From Cercospora beticola (lineage: Eukaryota; Ascomycota; Dothideomycetes; Mycosphaerellales; Mycosphaerellaceae): DNA of 64,000 bases. Numbering within the stretch: position 1 is the stretch's first letter; every line of letters starts with the position of its first letter. A program made the translations under genes and the position numbers. Under the pieces are notes generated by a model that saw only the letters and a program-made list of their open reading frames with translations, searched no databases and was not told the origin of the DNA. The stretch is taken from positions 124,001 through 188,000 of the forward strand of contig NC_088935.1 in assembly GCF_033473495.1 (NCBI RefSeq). Reading direction: 5' to 3'. Shown here in pieces: positions 31,712 to 42,154 of this stretch.

Positions 31712-32688
31712 ATGCGGAAATGAGTTGAATACGGACAAGAAGGCACTGCTCACGGGGTTGATACATGGCGTTTCGTGCTTAAGCGCAGGCAAGATTCATG
31801 TACATATATCAAGCCGCTATGGAACGGAGAAGAATGTCTTGTATGAACACTCGACTGTGTCCTATGTTCGGACATGCGGCAGTCTTCTACCTTGTGTGTG
31901 CAGTATCAAGTCGTACTTGTCATTGGGGCACCAAAGTACCTCAGGGCGCGCATTCTCTCCGTCGCCGAAACGGTACATTAGGCGGAGATGCTGCATGCGC
32001 TCGGTGTTGCAGAGCGTGCAGGTGAGATTTGCGAAGACCCGGAGTTGGAGCGTACCTGCCGGTTGCCGTTCAACTTCATCTGACAGCACTTCACTTCACG
32101 GTTCGAGATTCGACCTTTGCGCACACACACACTACACTGCAACTTCGATGGTGCGCCACATGCGGTGGCAAGTATATCGCTCCCTACGCTGAAAGATTCA
32201 CCTCACAGATTGATCACAAGCACGTTTCCGACCCTGATGCTCACTCAATGGACTTGAAACTTAACACCAAGTGATGTCCGCATACAGAAGAACGATGTAC
32301 GGGTCAGGATAGTCATCAGTGCTCAGTACTCCACTCAAATATTGCCGACATGATTGCAGACTTCGTTAAGCTGATTCTGAGCACGAAAAGTGACACTATC
32401 CTCAGTTCTGGAAAAAATATTTCTCCAAGTGAAGCCAGCATTAATCACGATCACGGCAACAAAGACGTGACCAGGTATTGCAAGCATCTCCTCTGAAAGC
32501 TCCTAACTGTTCATGCTAGCTTGGCCACCTTGATGGCCGCTCTGACACATCTCTGGTTCGAAATGTTCTTATCGCTTCTCTCCTCGCCCGAACCGAACTC
32601 AACAGCGACTTCACCTCCGCACTTCGTGCTCTCCTCCCCTCCAGCGCGATCTCAGCAGCGATCTTATCGGCAGATATGCTGTCCTTCT
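31712..32688. other. Convergent 3' region COX12 / agmatinase, about 0.98 kb
   Basis: A long convergent gap. A frame open on the plus strand through the COX12 last intron to 32192 is a shadow. TGTACATA (31800-31807), preceded by CA, is a Puf3-type element in the COX12 3' UTR. No other gene recognised. Confidence 0.5.
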
Positions 32689-34141
32689 TTACAAGTCCTG
32701 CTTCCTTTCCTCTCCGTTCTTGGCAACAGTCAATGGTCCATTCATCACCATCAGACTCATTACCTCGTACAGAGTGTCAGCCGCGGCCATAGTTGTATGT
32801 TCAGCGTTCGTATCGTATGCAGGAGCAACCTCGACGATATCTGCTGCTACGAGGTTGATGCCCTTCAGGCCCCGCATAATGGTTCGGAGTTCTCTGGTCG
32901 ACCTATCCAATTACTCAGTCAGCAACGCGTGGAACAGCAAGGAACGCTCGCGATCATGATAGAAAGGAAACTCTGAGTGGAATTGGTCTTACCAGCCTCC
33001 CGTCTCTGGGGTTCCTGTTGCCGGAGCGAACGCCGGATCCAAGGTATCGATATCGATACTCAAGTACACTGGATTTTTGTGTCCAACACGTTCATGGATC
33101 TTCTTGATGATGCCTTCAGTACCAATGGTATCGATCTCACGGGCCTCAACGATCTGGAAGCCGCAATATCCATCGTTGTCGTAGTCGGACAGGCCACTCA
33201 ATGTGGTACGAATTCCAGCATGGATATTCGTATCATTTCTGAGCAGTCCCTCTTGAGCAGCGTGGAAGAAGTATGTGCCGTGGTTGATGCTGGCAGACTT
33301 GGATGGCGCACCGCCGAAAACCTTTGGCCTCCAGGTATCAAGATGAGAGTCAAAGTGGATGACCGTGATCGGGCCATAGGCACGGTTCATGCTTCTCAGC
33401 AGTGGAAGCGTGATAGTATGGTCACCGCCCAAGGTGATCACACGAGGCAAAGTCTTTCCATGCTTGGAGATACCCTTCTCTTTCGCATCGGTAGCGGGCT
33501 CACGCATGAGAATGCTATTGTGGCCTTCCTCAATCTGGTGCAAGGCCCAAACATTATCATATCTGCTCCCAATCAGCACACACACTCTCAATCACAATCA
33601 GGAACTATCCGGACTCACGAAGTCACCGGAATGTCACCACAATCAATAACCTTAGCCCAGCTATCGAAAGGATTCGTATCGAGAGGGACGTTGTATCCGC
33701 CGCTAAAGCGCACTTTACGTGAGCCTTTGGATCGTGGAATCTGGTGTAAACTTCATCGTCTTTCTTACGTACTAGAGGTTCAGTCTCCGACTACCTTGTC
33801 GAATGCCCGAAGGACCGAATCTTGCTCCTGGTCTGTACGAGGTGCCGGTATCGAAAGGTGCACCGATGAATGCAATGTCGTATTTGACATCGTCGGTCGA
33901 CAGGCAAGGGCTGTATGGAAGACGTCCGAAAGTCGAAATGCCAGAGAAGACGGAATCGGCCTGATTGATCAGCTGAAGCTCAGGCGGCTTTCATGAGACT
34001 ACTCACTTGGGTGCCTCCGTCACCTGGAAGCGTGTTGTACCACAGGCTCTTATGAGGTCCCTCTAGAGGCTCCTGGTCATGGTCGCCGTGAGCCTGAACG
34101 GCCACGGCGGTTGCAGCAATTGCTCCCAAAAATCTCAACAT
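32689..34141 (-). CDS. Secreted agmatinase-family ureohydrolase
   Basis: Five exons: 34141-34007, 33960-33773, 33702-33619, 33562-32993 and 32902-32689; introns 46, 70, 56 and 90 bases; 396 residues. MLRFLGAIAATAVAVQAHG is a signal peptide. The ureohydrolase fold shows FIGAPFDTGTSYRPGARFGPSGIR, then the manganese ligands GGDHT (H184), HFDSHLD (D207, H209, D211) and SIDIDTLDP (D306, D308), with HGTYF and the C-terminal DIVEVAPAYD. This set fits agmatinases, which hydrolyse agmatine to putrescine and urea; a guanidinobutyrase activity is possible because the families are close. All metal ligands are present, so it should be active. A secreted ureohydrolase suggests use of external substrate. 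Upstream of a MATE and a permease gene. Confidence 0.88.
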
Positions 34142-34708
34142 CTTTCAACAGCAACAAGTGAAGCTTGATACAACACAAATGAGCAGGGCTCTCACGCACA
34201 GAAGTACTTCAAAAATCCAGCCTGACGGCGTGTTTACGATCGTATCTTTACCTAACTGTTACAAACAGCCAGAAGAGCTCAACACAGCTCACCTCAAGCT
34301 CCACGGCCAATGCCATCGTGTCGTCAGCATACGCCGGCTCTGCATAGGATATTCCTTGTTCCTGGAGATAGGCGACGCTACGGGCTCCCGGATCGATGCA
34401 TCGACAGCTGGGGTGCAGTTGCTCTTACGTTGCACACATACCGGCCGGCCAACGTGCATACGATGCAGAACTTTTAGTCAAATGGCCAAGCGACACAGCT
34501 CCATTCGCATGAAGAAGCTTCTGATATGACGGAGAGGCATTGGAGATAAGAAGGTGGGGAGCTCAGCTTCGAGACTTGGCTTGCAGCAATCTGGAGGCAA
34601 TCGCAGCAACTGCTGATAGATCGTACATGCTTTCCTCTTTGGGAAATCCACCGGCTTCGCATTGTGGCTATCTGTGAAACATTGCATTGTCTATCGCAGG
34701 ACGCGTCA
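34142..34708. promoter_or_regulatory. Agmatinase promoter with GATA-type sites
   Basis: A 567-base region between two minus-strand genes. On the plus strand I read three HGATAR sites (AGATAG 34366-34371, AGATAA 34544-34549, TGATAG 34614-34619), the consensus of the nitrogen regulator AreA. About 1.7 are expected by chance in this length on two strands, so the excess is slight. Confidence 0.3.
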
Positions 34709-36268
34709 TCAGACTTCTCCCTGCTGTGCCTGCTCTGCGAGGTCCCCAGGGTCCATACGCTTGAAGGCGTTCTCAACTTGTTTGTTCCAATTGCTGAGAG
34801 CCACGACTAGCCACTCTATGAGTCCGACCAAGTACAATGCGATACACTGGCCGATCCATAGCCCTGATAGACCCCAGCCATGAAACGCGAGGTAGATTCC
34901 GAGAGGGAGCGCGCCGCAATAGTAGGCTCCCAGGTTGATGAAAGCTCCGATGTGCTGTCTGCCCATGCCACGAAGAGCACCACCGCAAGATCCGTTCAGG
35001 CCGTCTGCAATCTGAAAGAGTGCTACATAGGGTAGGACCTCAGCAGTGAGCTTTACAACCTGAGCATCGTCATTGAACAGCCGGGCAAAGTTGTCCTTGG
35101 TACCCATTAGTATCGCAAGCACAATCGCTCCGAGGATCATGGATAGAACTGCTGCAGTGTTGGCCGACAGAGCAGCACCTCGCGCATTCCTTGACCCCAA
35201 TAAATTGCCAATCCGGCTAGACGTTGCTACTCCAATGCCGAACGGTATCGTGTTCATGACTTGATCCGCAGTCATGATGACGGATTGCGCAGCCAACGGT
35301 ATTGTCCCAAGTTGTCCGGCAACAATCGCCACAATCTCAAAGGCCCACCACTCCGTTCCGACGTGTACAATGCCGAGCGCTGCGAGTCGAGCAAATGGAC
35401 CAATGTTCTTTATGCACTTCCGATCGAATCCACCCCAGCATTCGGAGCCAGCTACGAACCGAGTGTAGAGCACCAGGAGTATGAAAGAAAGCCAGTAACA
35501 TATACCAGTTGCGATAGGGGCGCCAAAGAGGCCGAGCTTGAAAGTGTAGATGAACAAATAGTTCAGACCGGCACTGATCGGTGATGTGATGAGCAGAACG
35601 TAGGTTCCGGGTCGCATTATTTCTTGCGACTGTAGATACTTCTTCATGCATTCGAAGTAGATATATCCAAGGCCACCGGGAATCAGAATGCTCAAGAATT
35701 TAGCAGAGTCGCGCGCAATGTAGTCTTCTTGGCCGAGTAACTTGAACACTGGCTCCGACCACAGCCATAGTACTGCGACAGGGACGTAGAACATTCCCAG
35801 AACCAGAAAGGCACGCTGTAAGATTATGCCAAGGTCATGCTTGTTCTTGCTTCCTGTGAAAGATGCAGAGGCAAGAGTGTCGATCGCGGTCGTGCCTCCC
35901 ATGCCGATTAGCCAAGCGGTGGCCATTGCAAACATGTAGCTGAAAGCTGCAACAGCAAGCGCTTCTGGACTTAATCTTCCCACTATCAGAACCGAGACTG
36001 TCTGTAAGGAGTTTTGCAATGTGTACGCCAGAATAACAGGTATTGATCCTCTCAGAAGTATCCAGAATTCGGAGAGGACGCGCTGTGTCCGGGACTTGCT
36101 TTCGTCCTCAAAATTTTCATCTCTGGACGATTCTTCATCGTTGACCGGCTTTGGCAGTAATGAAGTTCTCTCATTTGGAAGTCCATCTGTGTCAGTGGTA
36201 TTTCGATCGCTTGAGAATAAATTCGACAGCCATGAGCGTGTACGCTGCTTCTGATCGTCGTCCTGCAT
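34709..36268 (-). CDS. MATE-family efflux transporter
   Basis: An intron-free gene. The first ATG in frame is at 36268 (MQDDDQKQRTR), giving 519 residues; the open frame above it starts only with a GTG. A cytosolic acidic N-terminus of about 80 residues is followed by 12 predicted membrane helices in two MatE repeats. Family signs are PVILAYTLQNSLQTVSVLIVGRL, the glycine motif LIGMGGTTAIDTLASASFTG in the first half, and IPFGIGVATSSRIGNLLGS plus RGMGRQHIGAFINL in the second. MATE proteins export cationic compounds or xenobiotics in exchange for H+ or Na+. Fungal MATEs are mostly uncharacterised (yeast Erc1 is one). It is divergent from the APC permease gene. Confidence 0.93.
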   Translation of the reverse strand: MQDDDQKQRTRSWLSNLFSSDRNTTDTDGLPNERTSLLPKPVNDEESSRDENFEDESKSRTQRVLSEFWILLRGSIPVILAYTLQNSLQTVSVLIVGRLSPEALAVAAFSYMFAMATAWLIGMGGTTAIDTLASASFTGSKNKHDLGIILQRAFLVLGMFYVPVAVLWLWSEPVFKLLGQEDYIARDSAKFLSILIPGGLGYIYFECMKKYLQSQEIMRPGTYVLLITSPISAGLNYLFIYTFKLGLFGAPIATGICYWLSFILLVLYTRFVAGSECWGGFDRKCIKNIGPFARLAALGIVHVGTEWWAFEIVAIVAGQLGTIPLAAQSVIMTADQVMNTIPFGIGVATSSRIGNLLGSRNARGAALSANTAAVLSMILGAIVLAILMGTKDNFARLFNDDAQVVKLTAEVLPYVALFQIADGLNGSCGGALRGMGRQHIGAFINLGAYYCGALPLGIYLAFHGWGLSGLWIGQCIALYLVGLIEWLVVALSNWNKQVENAFKRMDPGDLAEQAQQGEV

Positions 36269-37463
36269 GGCGAAATATGTAGGCCCGTTTGCAAAAGGCT
36301 CAGACTTCGACGTGGGCAGCCAGCAGCATGTATTTAGCCATGCGTGCGAGCCCACAGGTGGAAAGCTCCAACTTTGATGGATCTCCTAGCAATGCAAAAT
36401 CTAGTCAGGACCTCAGATCCACATTCGTTAGGACCTATCTCCACTCATCGGCCACTATAGGCAGCTTGCTACGACACAATCTGTCCCGCAAGAGCTGACG
36501 TGCGATGTGCCGACAGCTGGATGCCTGTGGACGTTTAGTCACGCCTTCAGGCTCTGCAAAAGCAGCAGCAGAGGGCCAGCCGCATACGTTCACCAGATCC
36601 AATGCCCAAGAAGAGCAGCTGTGAGAGCTCGGATCAGCCTCGTCTTCGCGTGAAGGCTTATCGCAGCCGGCGGGCATTGTGGTTTGGTAATTGCATCAGC
36701 CCCGGGTGCGATCCGCGCTGCATCGGCCAGCTTGCATCCTGCAGTCAGCAGCCATTGAGATGTGCGGACTCACGTCGTACGTGGTGCTCTCGAATTTGGC
36801 GGCGGCGATATGGTGCCGGAGCGGGCGAGTCTGCTGGCCACGGCTCGACCGAAGAGAGACGAAGGATGTGGCTTGGAATGCCAAGCATTTGAAGTTTGGA
36901 TTGTGCACTCGTCCTCGGCCTCTGCAATCCACCGACTTGCCCTGCCTGCCTGCATCAACCACCATCATACATTTCGCCAAGTCGCAAAGCTGAAGCGAGG
37001 CCGTCTTACTTACAAGCTCTATATTATGCTTCTTGAAAGCTGCACTGCGGCTGGAAAACCAGCGCATGGCACGGCAAGCCACAAGTACCATGAATGTTGC
37101 TGCAGGCCTCGTTACCCGGGAAATAGTTACACGACTTCCAGCCAATGTACCGCAAGATCTTGCACGATGCCAAACGACCAGATATTCGCGGCTCATGCTG
37201 TGTAACACGTGCGGTCCCTACCCTTGTCTGGAGATGTTTTTGCCAAGCGTGACTTTGTGGAAGGATCTCTAAGGTTCAGTAGGTGCTTAAGGGCAAGCTG
37301 ATCTGCCAATGCAAAGGAGTCTTCTGCACAAATCTGCGAGTTGTTCGTGCTGAAGTTAGGCGCCAAGTTCATGCATGAAAGGAGTACAAGACTGCCCTCG
37401 GCCATCAGCACCGTGTTGTAATTGTTCTGTGGTCGGCCTTGCCCTGTCACAAATTCCAGCAGA
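36269..37463. other. Divergent promoter MATE / APC permease, about 1.2 kb
   Basis: A long divergent gap; frames of up to 170 codons on both strands lack any signature. One CGATAA-type GATA site is present on the minus strand (36659-36664). No gene or repeat is supported. Confidence 0.45.
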
Positions 37464-39406
37464 ATGAAGCCCAATATATCGACAATTTCTATCAATAAAC
37501 GAGCTGAACACACAGTTCCGGCGCACACTTCCGTCGAAAAATCACTCGCAACCAGCTCCGTCCAACCTGGAACAAATGTTAATGCTTCCGGCCATCCAGA
37601 TCAGCTCAAGAGACAGTATCGCACGTGGGAAGTGTGTGGTCTAGCGTTGACCATTAACAACGCTTGGATTGCGTTCGCTGGTTCGCTGCAGATTTCGCTG
37701 CTCAATGGAGGTCCGCCAGGTATATTGTACGAATATATCGTTGCTTGTGTATACTACACCTTCATTGGACTCTCTATTTCGGAGTTGGCGTCTTCGATTC
37801 CGTCCTCAGGAGGTGTTTATCACTGGGCTTCGGTCACTGCAGGCCCTCGGTATGGACGAGTGCTGGGTGAGAGCATCAATTTGCTAGACCATGCCATCGC
37901 TGACCCTTGTTAGGCTTCTTTACTGGGGTAAAATGATTGCAAGTTTCGACAGCGATTGAGAACTAAGCCCTTTGCAGAGTCTAAACTTCTTCGGCTGGAT
38001 CTTCGCATTGGTATCCATCGCTACGATTCCGGCCAATGTCATTGTGCAGATGTAAGCCGTTGTCACTACGCTGTATAGGGCCCTTTGCTGACTAGTGGTT
38101 CTCACCATAGGTACGCATTGTTCCACACAGATCTGGTAATCGAGGCATGGCACTCATATGTGGCTTTCGTCTGCATTATATGGCTCGTGACCGCATTTGT
38201 GATCTTTTGCAACAAGACGATTCCATATCTCCAACACGTGGGGCTCTTCCTGATCGTTGTCGGAGGCCTAGTCACTGTCATAGTCGTTACAACCATGCCA
38301 AGAGAGTACGCAACCAACTCGTTCGTCTGGGCCGATTTCAACAATCTCACTGGCTGGAGCAACGGCGTGGCATTTCTCACCGGTGTTCTCAATGGCGCCT
38401 TCGCCATAGGTGAGCGTCCCTAACATGTAGCGGTGGCGATATTTCTGCTAATATTTCGAGTGCAGGGACGCCGGATAGCGTTACGCATATGGCCGAGGAG
38501 TTGCCAAATCCGAGAGTCGACCTACCAAAGGCCATAATGATTCAAGTCGGGTTAGGGTTCGTCACAGCCTTTGTCTTTGGAGTTGCTGTGTTTTACGGTA
38601 CGTTGGCATAAAAATTCGTGGCCAGCTGGAGCTAATCATTCGACAGGGGTATACGATTTGGATGCCATTATCACTAGCAGTGGATCGTTTCCACTAAGTG
38701 AGATATATGCACAAGCGACTGGTAGCAGGGCAGCGACCTTTGGGCTGCTCCTGATCGTTCTGCTATCCATCATGATCTGCATCATCGGCACAGTCACCAT
38801 GGTCGGCCGTCTCTGGTGGACTTTGGGTGAGTTATGCTCGAACCTGCTGCATGAGCCTTAAATTGAGAGTGTGTTCACAGCACGAGACAACGCTACCCCC
38901 TGCGCCCAGTTCTTCGCCAAGGTCGACGAATCTCTGTCGTGTCCAGTGCCTGCCACGGTATTCTGTGCTCTCTTGACGACAGGTCTGGGCGCCATTCAAC
39001 TCGGAAGCAAGGTGGCGTTCACGGTACTGGTCTCCTCGTTCATCACTCTAACCACGGCAAGCTACCTCCTCGCCATCCTACCAAACGTGTTGACCAGACG
39101 ATCGAATATCCCCAAAGGGCCTTTCTGGATGCCTGGAGCTCTCGGATACATCGTCAATATCATTGCGTGTATATTGATCGTGTTCTTCAATGTTTGGTTC
39201 TGCTTTCCGTTTGCGTACCCGGTCACAGTTTCGCTCATGAATTGTAGGTGTACTTGCTGTTATCTGATACTGGCAACGCTAATTCGTTGGTAGATAACTC
39301 GGTCATTCTCGTCGGTATAATCACACTGACGGCTTTCTGGTGGTTCGTGCATGGAGTTCGCGACTATCCAGGCCCAAAAGTGTCGAAGATGTATCTAGAG
39401 ACGTGA
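37464..39406 (+). CDS. APC-superfamily amino acid/amine permease (GABA/choline permease type)
   Basis: Eight exons: 37464-37866, 37914-37927 (14 bases), 37978-38051, 38111-38409, 38466-38597, 38647-38826, 38881-39243 and 39294-39406; introns of 47 to 59 bases. Phases fit throughout; 525 residues with 12 helices. Start is the first ATG (MKPNIST). Signature segments are YRTWEVCGLALTINNAWIAFAGSL, NGGPPGILYEYIV, LASSIPSSGGVYHWAS, and TPDSVTHMAEELPNPRVDLPKAI, the last being typical of fungal GABA/choline/amino-acid permeases (Uga4, Hnm1, Bat1 group). It should import a small cationic or zwitterionic amine by proton symport at the plasma membrane; the substrate is not deducible. Proximity to the agmatinase makes polyamines or GABA attractive guesses. 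Confidence 0.9.
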
Positions 39407-40414
39407 GCGTTCATAACAACAAGCAATCCTCGGAAACCACATCTTTCTCCGAAGGCCTGGACAAGTACCAGCCGACCAGCCGACCAGCTTGACTGAGTGC
39501 AAGATTGTGCCTCTAGAAAATCCTCTGAGGTAAAGCTAATGGCATCGCTTTCTCGAAATATGGAGGAAAGTCGCTGCTTTCAATTTAACCCCAACACGGA
39601 AGCATGCTCCAGAGACATTTCTAAGAAATGAGTACTCGCTACTGAAGATCTAGGCATCACAGTCTAGTTATGGACACTCACATGTGAACATGCAGGCCTC
39701 GATACTCACTTGCCATCTCTCTTCGCGACTTCGGTTTTTTGTCTGTCTTGCTTCGGTAGACATGATGCCTCAGAAACTCTGCACATGCCAGAGATACGAG
39801 TTCCAAGAAGCACTTCAATTCCTCAGACGCGGTAGCGTAATGCAATCAAAGTCTCATGCATAATCCGCGGTCGATACCAAAGTGCAGTCCGCCTCCAGCC
39901 AAGATCCTCCCTCGGAGTTCGGTACACTTTCGAATTCCGAAGTTACATCAATTCATAAAGTGGGTAGCCCAACATCTTCAAAAGCATGATTCAGTTCCAT
40001 GGCTATGAATGATGAATCAGCGAACGCAGCAGCTTTGTCTTCGGGCGGTACGCCAACGACGCTCAAGCTAATGTTGGTGCCTGGCGCCGAACCCGCGCGT
40101 TGCGTGCTAAGGATTCCGAACGCCGTAGATAGTCTAACTAGACTAGAATGGGGAGGCGAAATCCTGCCAATTCCTCCTATCAACGTTCGCACGACATAGC
40201 AGCGTCACAGCCTCTGCTTTCGCTTCATCGTCCTAAGATATAAGGCGGTATGATGTCTTTGAAAGGCTTCCATATGAATCTCACCTTTACCGGCCTCACT
40301 TGAGCTTGACGATCTGGACCAGAAGACTACGTAGAAGAACTTGGGCTTTGCCGCGGCACTTGCTGGAAGAGCGTATCGCAAATCTGCAACACCTCCTTGC
40401 AGCGCAACATCGAC
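39407..40414. other. Intergenic, about 1.0 kb
   Basis: Between the permease and MFS genes, both plus strand. A pair of opposite-strand frames near 39950-40200 looks non-coding. Holds the MFS promoter; nothing specific seen. Confidence 0.5.
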
Positions 40415-42025
40415 ATGGTGGCTCATTCAAAAGATGGCATTCGTGCCCGGATCATGGAAACCGCTCGCGGCGACGATATTATTGAGCACTCAGAGACGTC
40501 GCCACTTCTGCGTTCAAACTCGACAGAAGGCCACAATCGCAAGCCCGTATCCAGGCATGCTCTTTTTCGAACTCCGAATGCAATTCTCCTCGTTATGCTC
40601 GCAGTCGTCGTTTTGACCTCATTCGGCGATCAACTTGGAGAAGTGCCGTTGAATCGCATATACGAATCGGTTATCTGTTACAAATACTATGAAACCAACG
40701 ACCCGTCGAAGATAAAGCTCCCTCGCAGTGCTCTTGGACCCGGAGCGATAGGAGGTGTTGATGAGTTGTGGTGTAAGAAAGCCGATGAGGTCCAGAACGA
40801 TCTGGCGATGCTGAATGGACTTTTACTGTTCCTCAATGGGATCCCCGGACTACTGCTCGCTGTGCCCTTTGGCTGGGCAGCTGATAGATATGGACGGTGG
40901 CCATTCATTATGTTGAACTTGTTCCAAATTGCTGCCAAGCTCGTTTGGTCGCAGTTTGTGGCGTGGCAGTGGCAAATCTTCGACGTTAGGGTCATGTGGG
41001 CGCAATCGCTGTTCTGTCTCTTGGGTGGGGGAAGTCCGGTCATCAGCGCCCTATTCTTCGTCGCGATTCAAGATGTCGTGCCTGAGAAGGATAGGGCGAG
41101 TGCGTTCCTGCGACTTGGGGCGGCGAATTTGAGTGCCAGCTTGTTGATGCCGCCGCTTGCTGCGCTGCTGATGCGGAAGAGCCCTTGGATTCCGTCGATT
41201 ATGGGTACGGTGATGTTCATTCTCGCCATGTTGCTCTACCTGCTCGTTCCGGAAACGCTTCACTATGGGAAGGAAGAGGCCGATTCGACCCAGGCCGAGC
41301 CGGATCTGGCTGGAAGCACTCCAGGACCGCCCGACTTGGCACCAACAAACCCACCAATCTCAGCAAACGTGATCGTTGTTTACTCCGACAAGTTCAAGGC
41401 GACGATGGCATTTCTAACGCGGGACTATCGCGTTCCATTGTTGATTCTACCTTTCGTGGCCCACATCCTGATCGCCGAAATTGCCTCCCTTCTCCTGCAA
41501 TACGTCAGCAAACGCTACAGCATGACGTTCTCGGCAGCAACAATTCTCATCACTATCCGGAATGGAGTCACAGTGCTGCTACTGGTGGTCATTCTGCCTT
41601 ATCTCAGCACACTCGCAATGACGCGGTTTGGTCTCAGCAGCCAAAGAAAGGACTTGTATCTCGCGCGCATCTCGCAGATATTTGTGGCTGTAGGATGGCT
41701 CGCGCTGGCCGCAAGCCCAAATATTCCAGTCGCGGGAATCAGTCTTGCAATATCCAGTCTTGGACAAGGTGCGGCGTTGCTGATGCGAAGTTTCCTGAGC
41801 ACCATTGTGCCTGCCAACGAGATAGCTAGAACCTACAGTGTCATCGCTATTGTTGACACTTTGGGCATTATGTTTGGTAGTCCTTTGCTTGCATTGTTGT
41901 TTGAAAAGGGGATCGGTCTTCCCTTCGTGGCGCTCGGGTTGTCCTCGGCATTGTTTGCGGTATTGCTGTTTATTGTGAAAGTAAGAAAGGGGGAGGACGA
42001 GATCATGAGCGACAGTTCATCGTAG
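40415..42025 (+). CDS. Major facilitator superfamily transporter
   Basis: An intron-free gene; the start is the ATG at 40415 (MVAHSKDG), or possibly 40457, since the frame upstream begins with TTG. It encodes 536 residues. After an acidic N-terminus come 12 helices with a long central loop rich in Pro (SDTQAEPDLAGSTPGPPD type). The loop between helices 2 and 3 has the MFS signature GWAADRYGRWPF. An insert between helices 1 and 2 carries two cysteines (ICYKYY, LWCKKADEV). The fold resembles fungal PCFT/multidrug-like MFS proteins; the substrate is unknown. It follows the APC permease in the same direction. Confidence 0.9.
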   Translation: MVAHSKDGIRARIMETARGDDIIEHSETSPLLRSNSTEGHNRKPVSRHALFRTPNAILLVMLAVVVLTSFGDQLGEVPLNRIYESVICYKYYETNDPSKIKLPRSALGPGAIGGVDELWCKKADEVQNDLAMLNGLLLFLNGIPGLLLAVPFGWAADRYGRWPFIMLNLFQIAAKLVWSQFVAWQWQIFDVRVMWAQSLFCLLGGGSPVISALFFVAIQDVVPEKDRASAFLRLGAANLSASLLMPPLAALLMRKSPWIPSIMGTVMFILAMLLYLLVPETLHYGKEEADSTQAEPDLAGSTPGPPDLAPTNPPISANVIVVYSDKFKATMAFLTRDYRVPLLILPFVAHILIAEIASLLLQYVSKRYSMTFSAATILITIRNGVTVLLLVVILPYLSTLAMTRFGLSSQRKDLYLARISQIFVAVGWLALAASPNIPVAGISLAISSLGQGAALLMRSFLSTIVPANEIARTYSVIAIVDTLGIMFGSPLLALLFEKGIGLPFVALGLSSALFAVLLFIVKVRKGEDEIMSDSSS

Positions 42026-42154
42026 CGCCCTTCGCAAGCAAGTCGCGAAGCGGTCTGGTATATTTATGACATAATTGAAGGTGTGGTTGCTCGCGTCGCT
42101 GCGTCTTGAAGCTGTTGCTTGCTTTCCATCTAACTGCAGCTCGAGTGCGAGTAT

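Noticed and set aside
31554..32192. A 212-codon frame starting in the last COX12 intron
   Set aside because: Runs in another frame through the last COX12 exon, which is clearly coding in its own frame; the protein has no fold-like pattern.
34142..34708. Nitrogen control of the agmatinase as a strong claim
   Set aside because: Three GATA sites against about 1.7 expected by chance is not enough by itself.
36696..37208. A 170-codon minus-strand frame in the MATE/permease gap
   Set aside because: Starts with no good context, mixes low-complexity and basic residues, and overlaps several other open frames.
39953..40199. Pair of opposite-strand frames of 66-79 codons
   Set aside because: I considered a gene relic but see no family resemblance.
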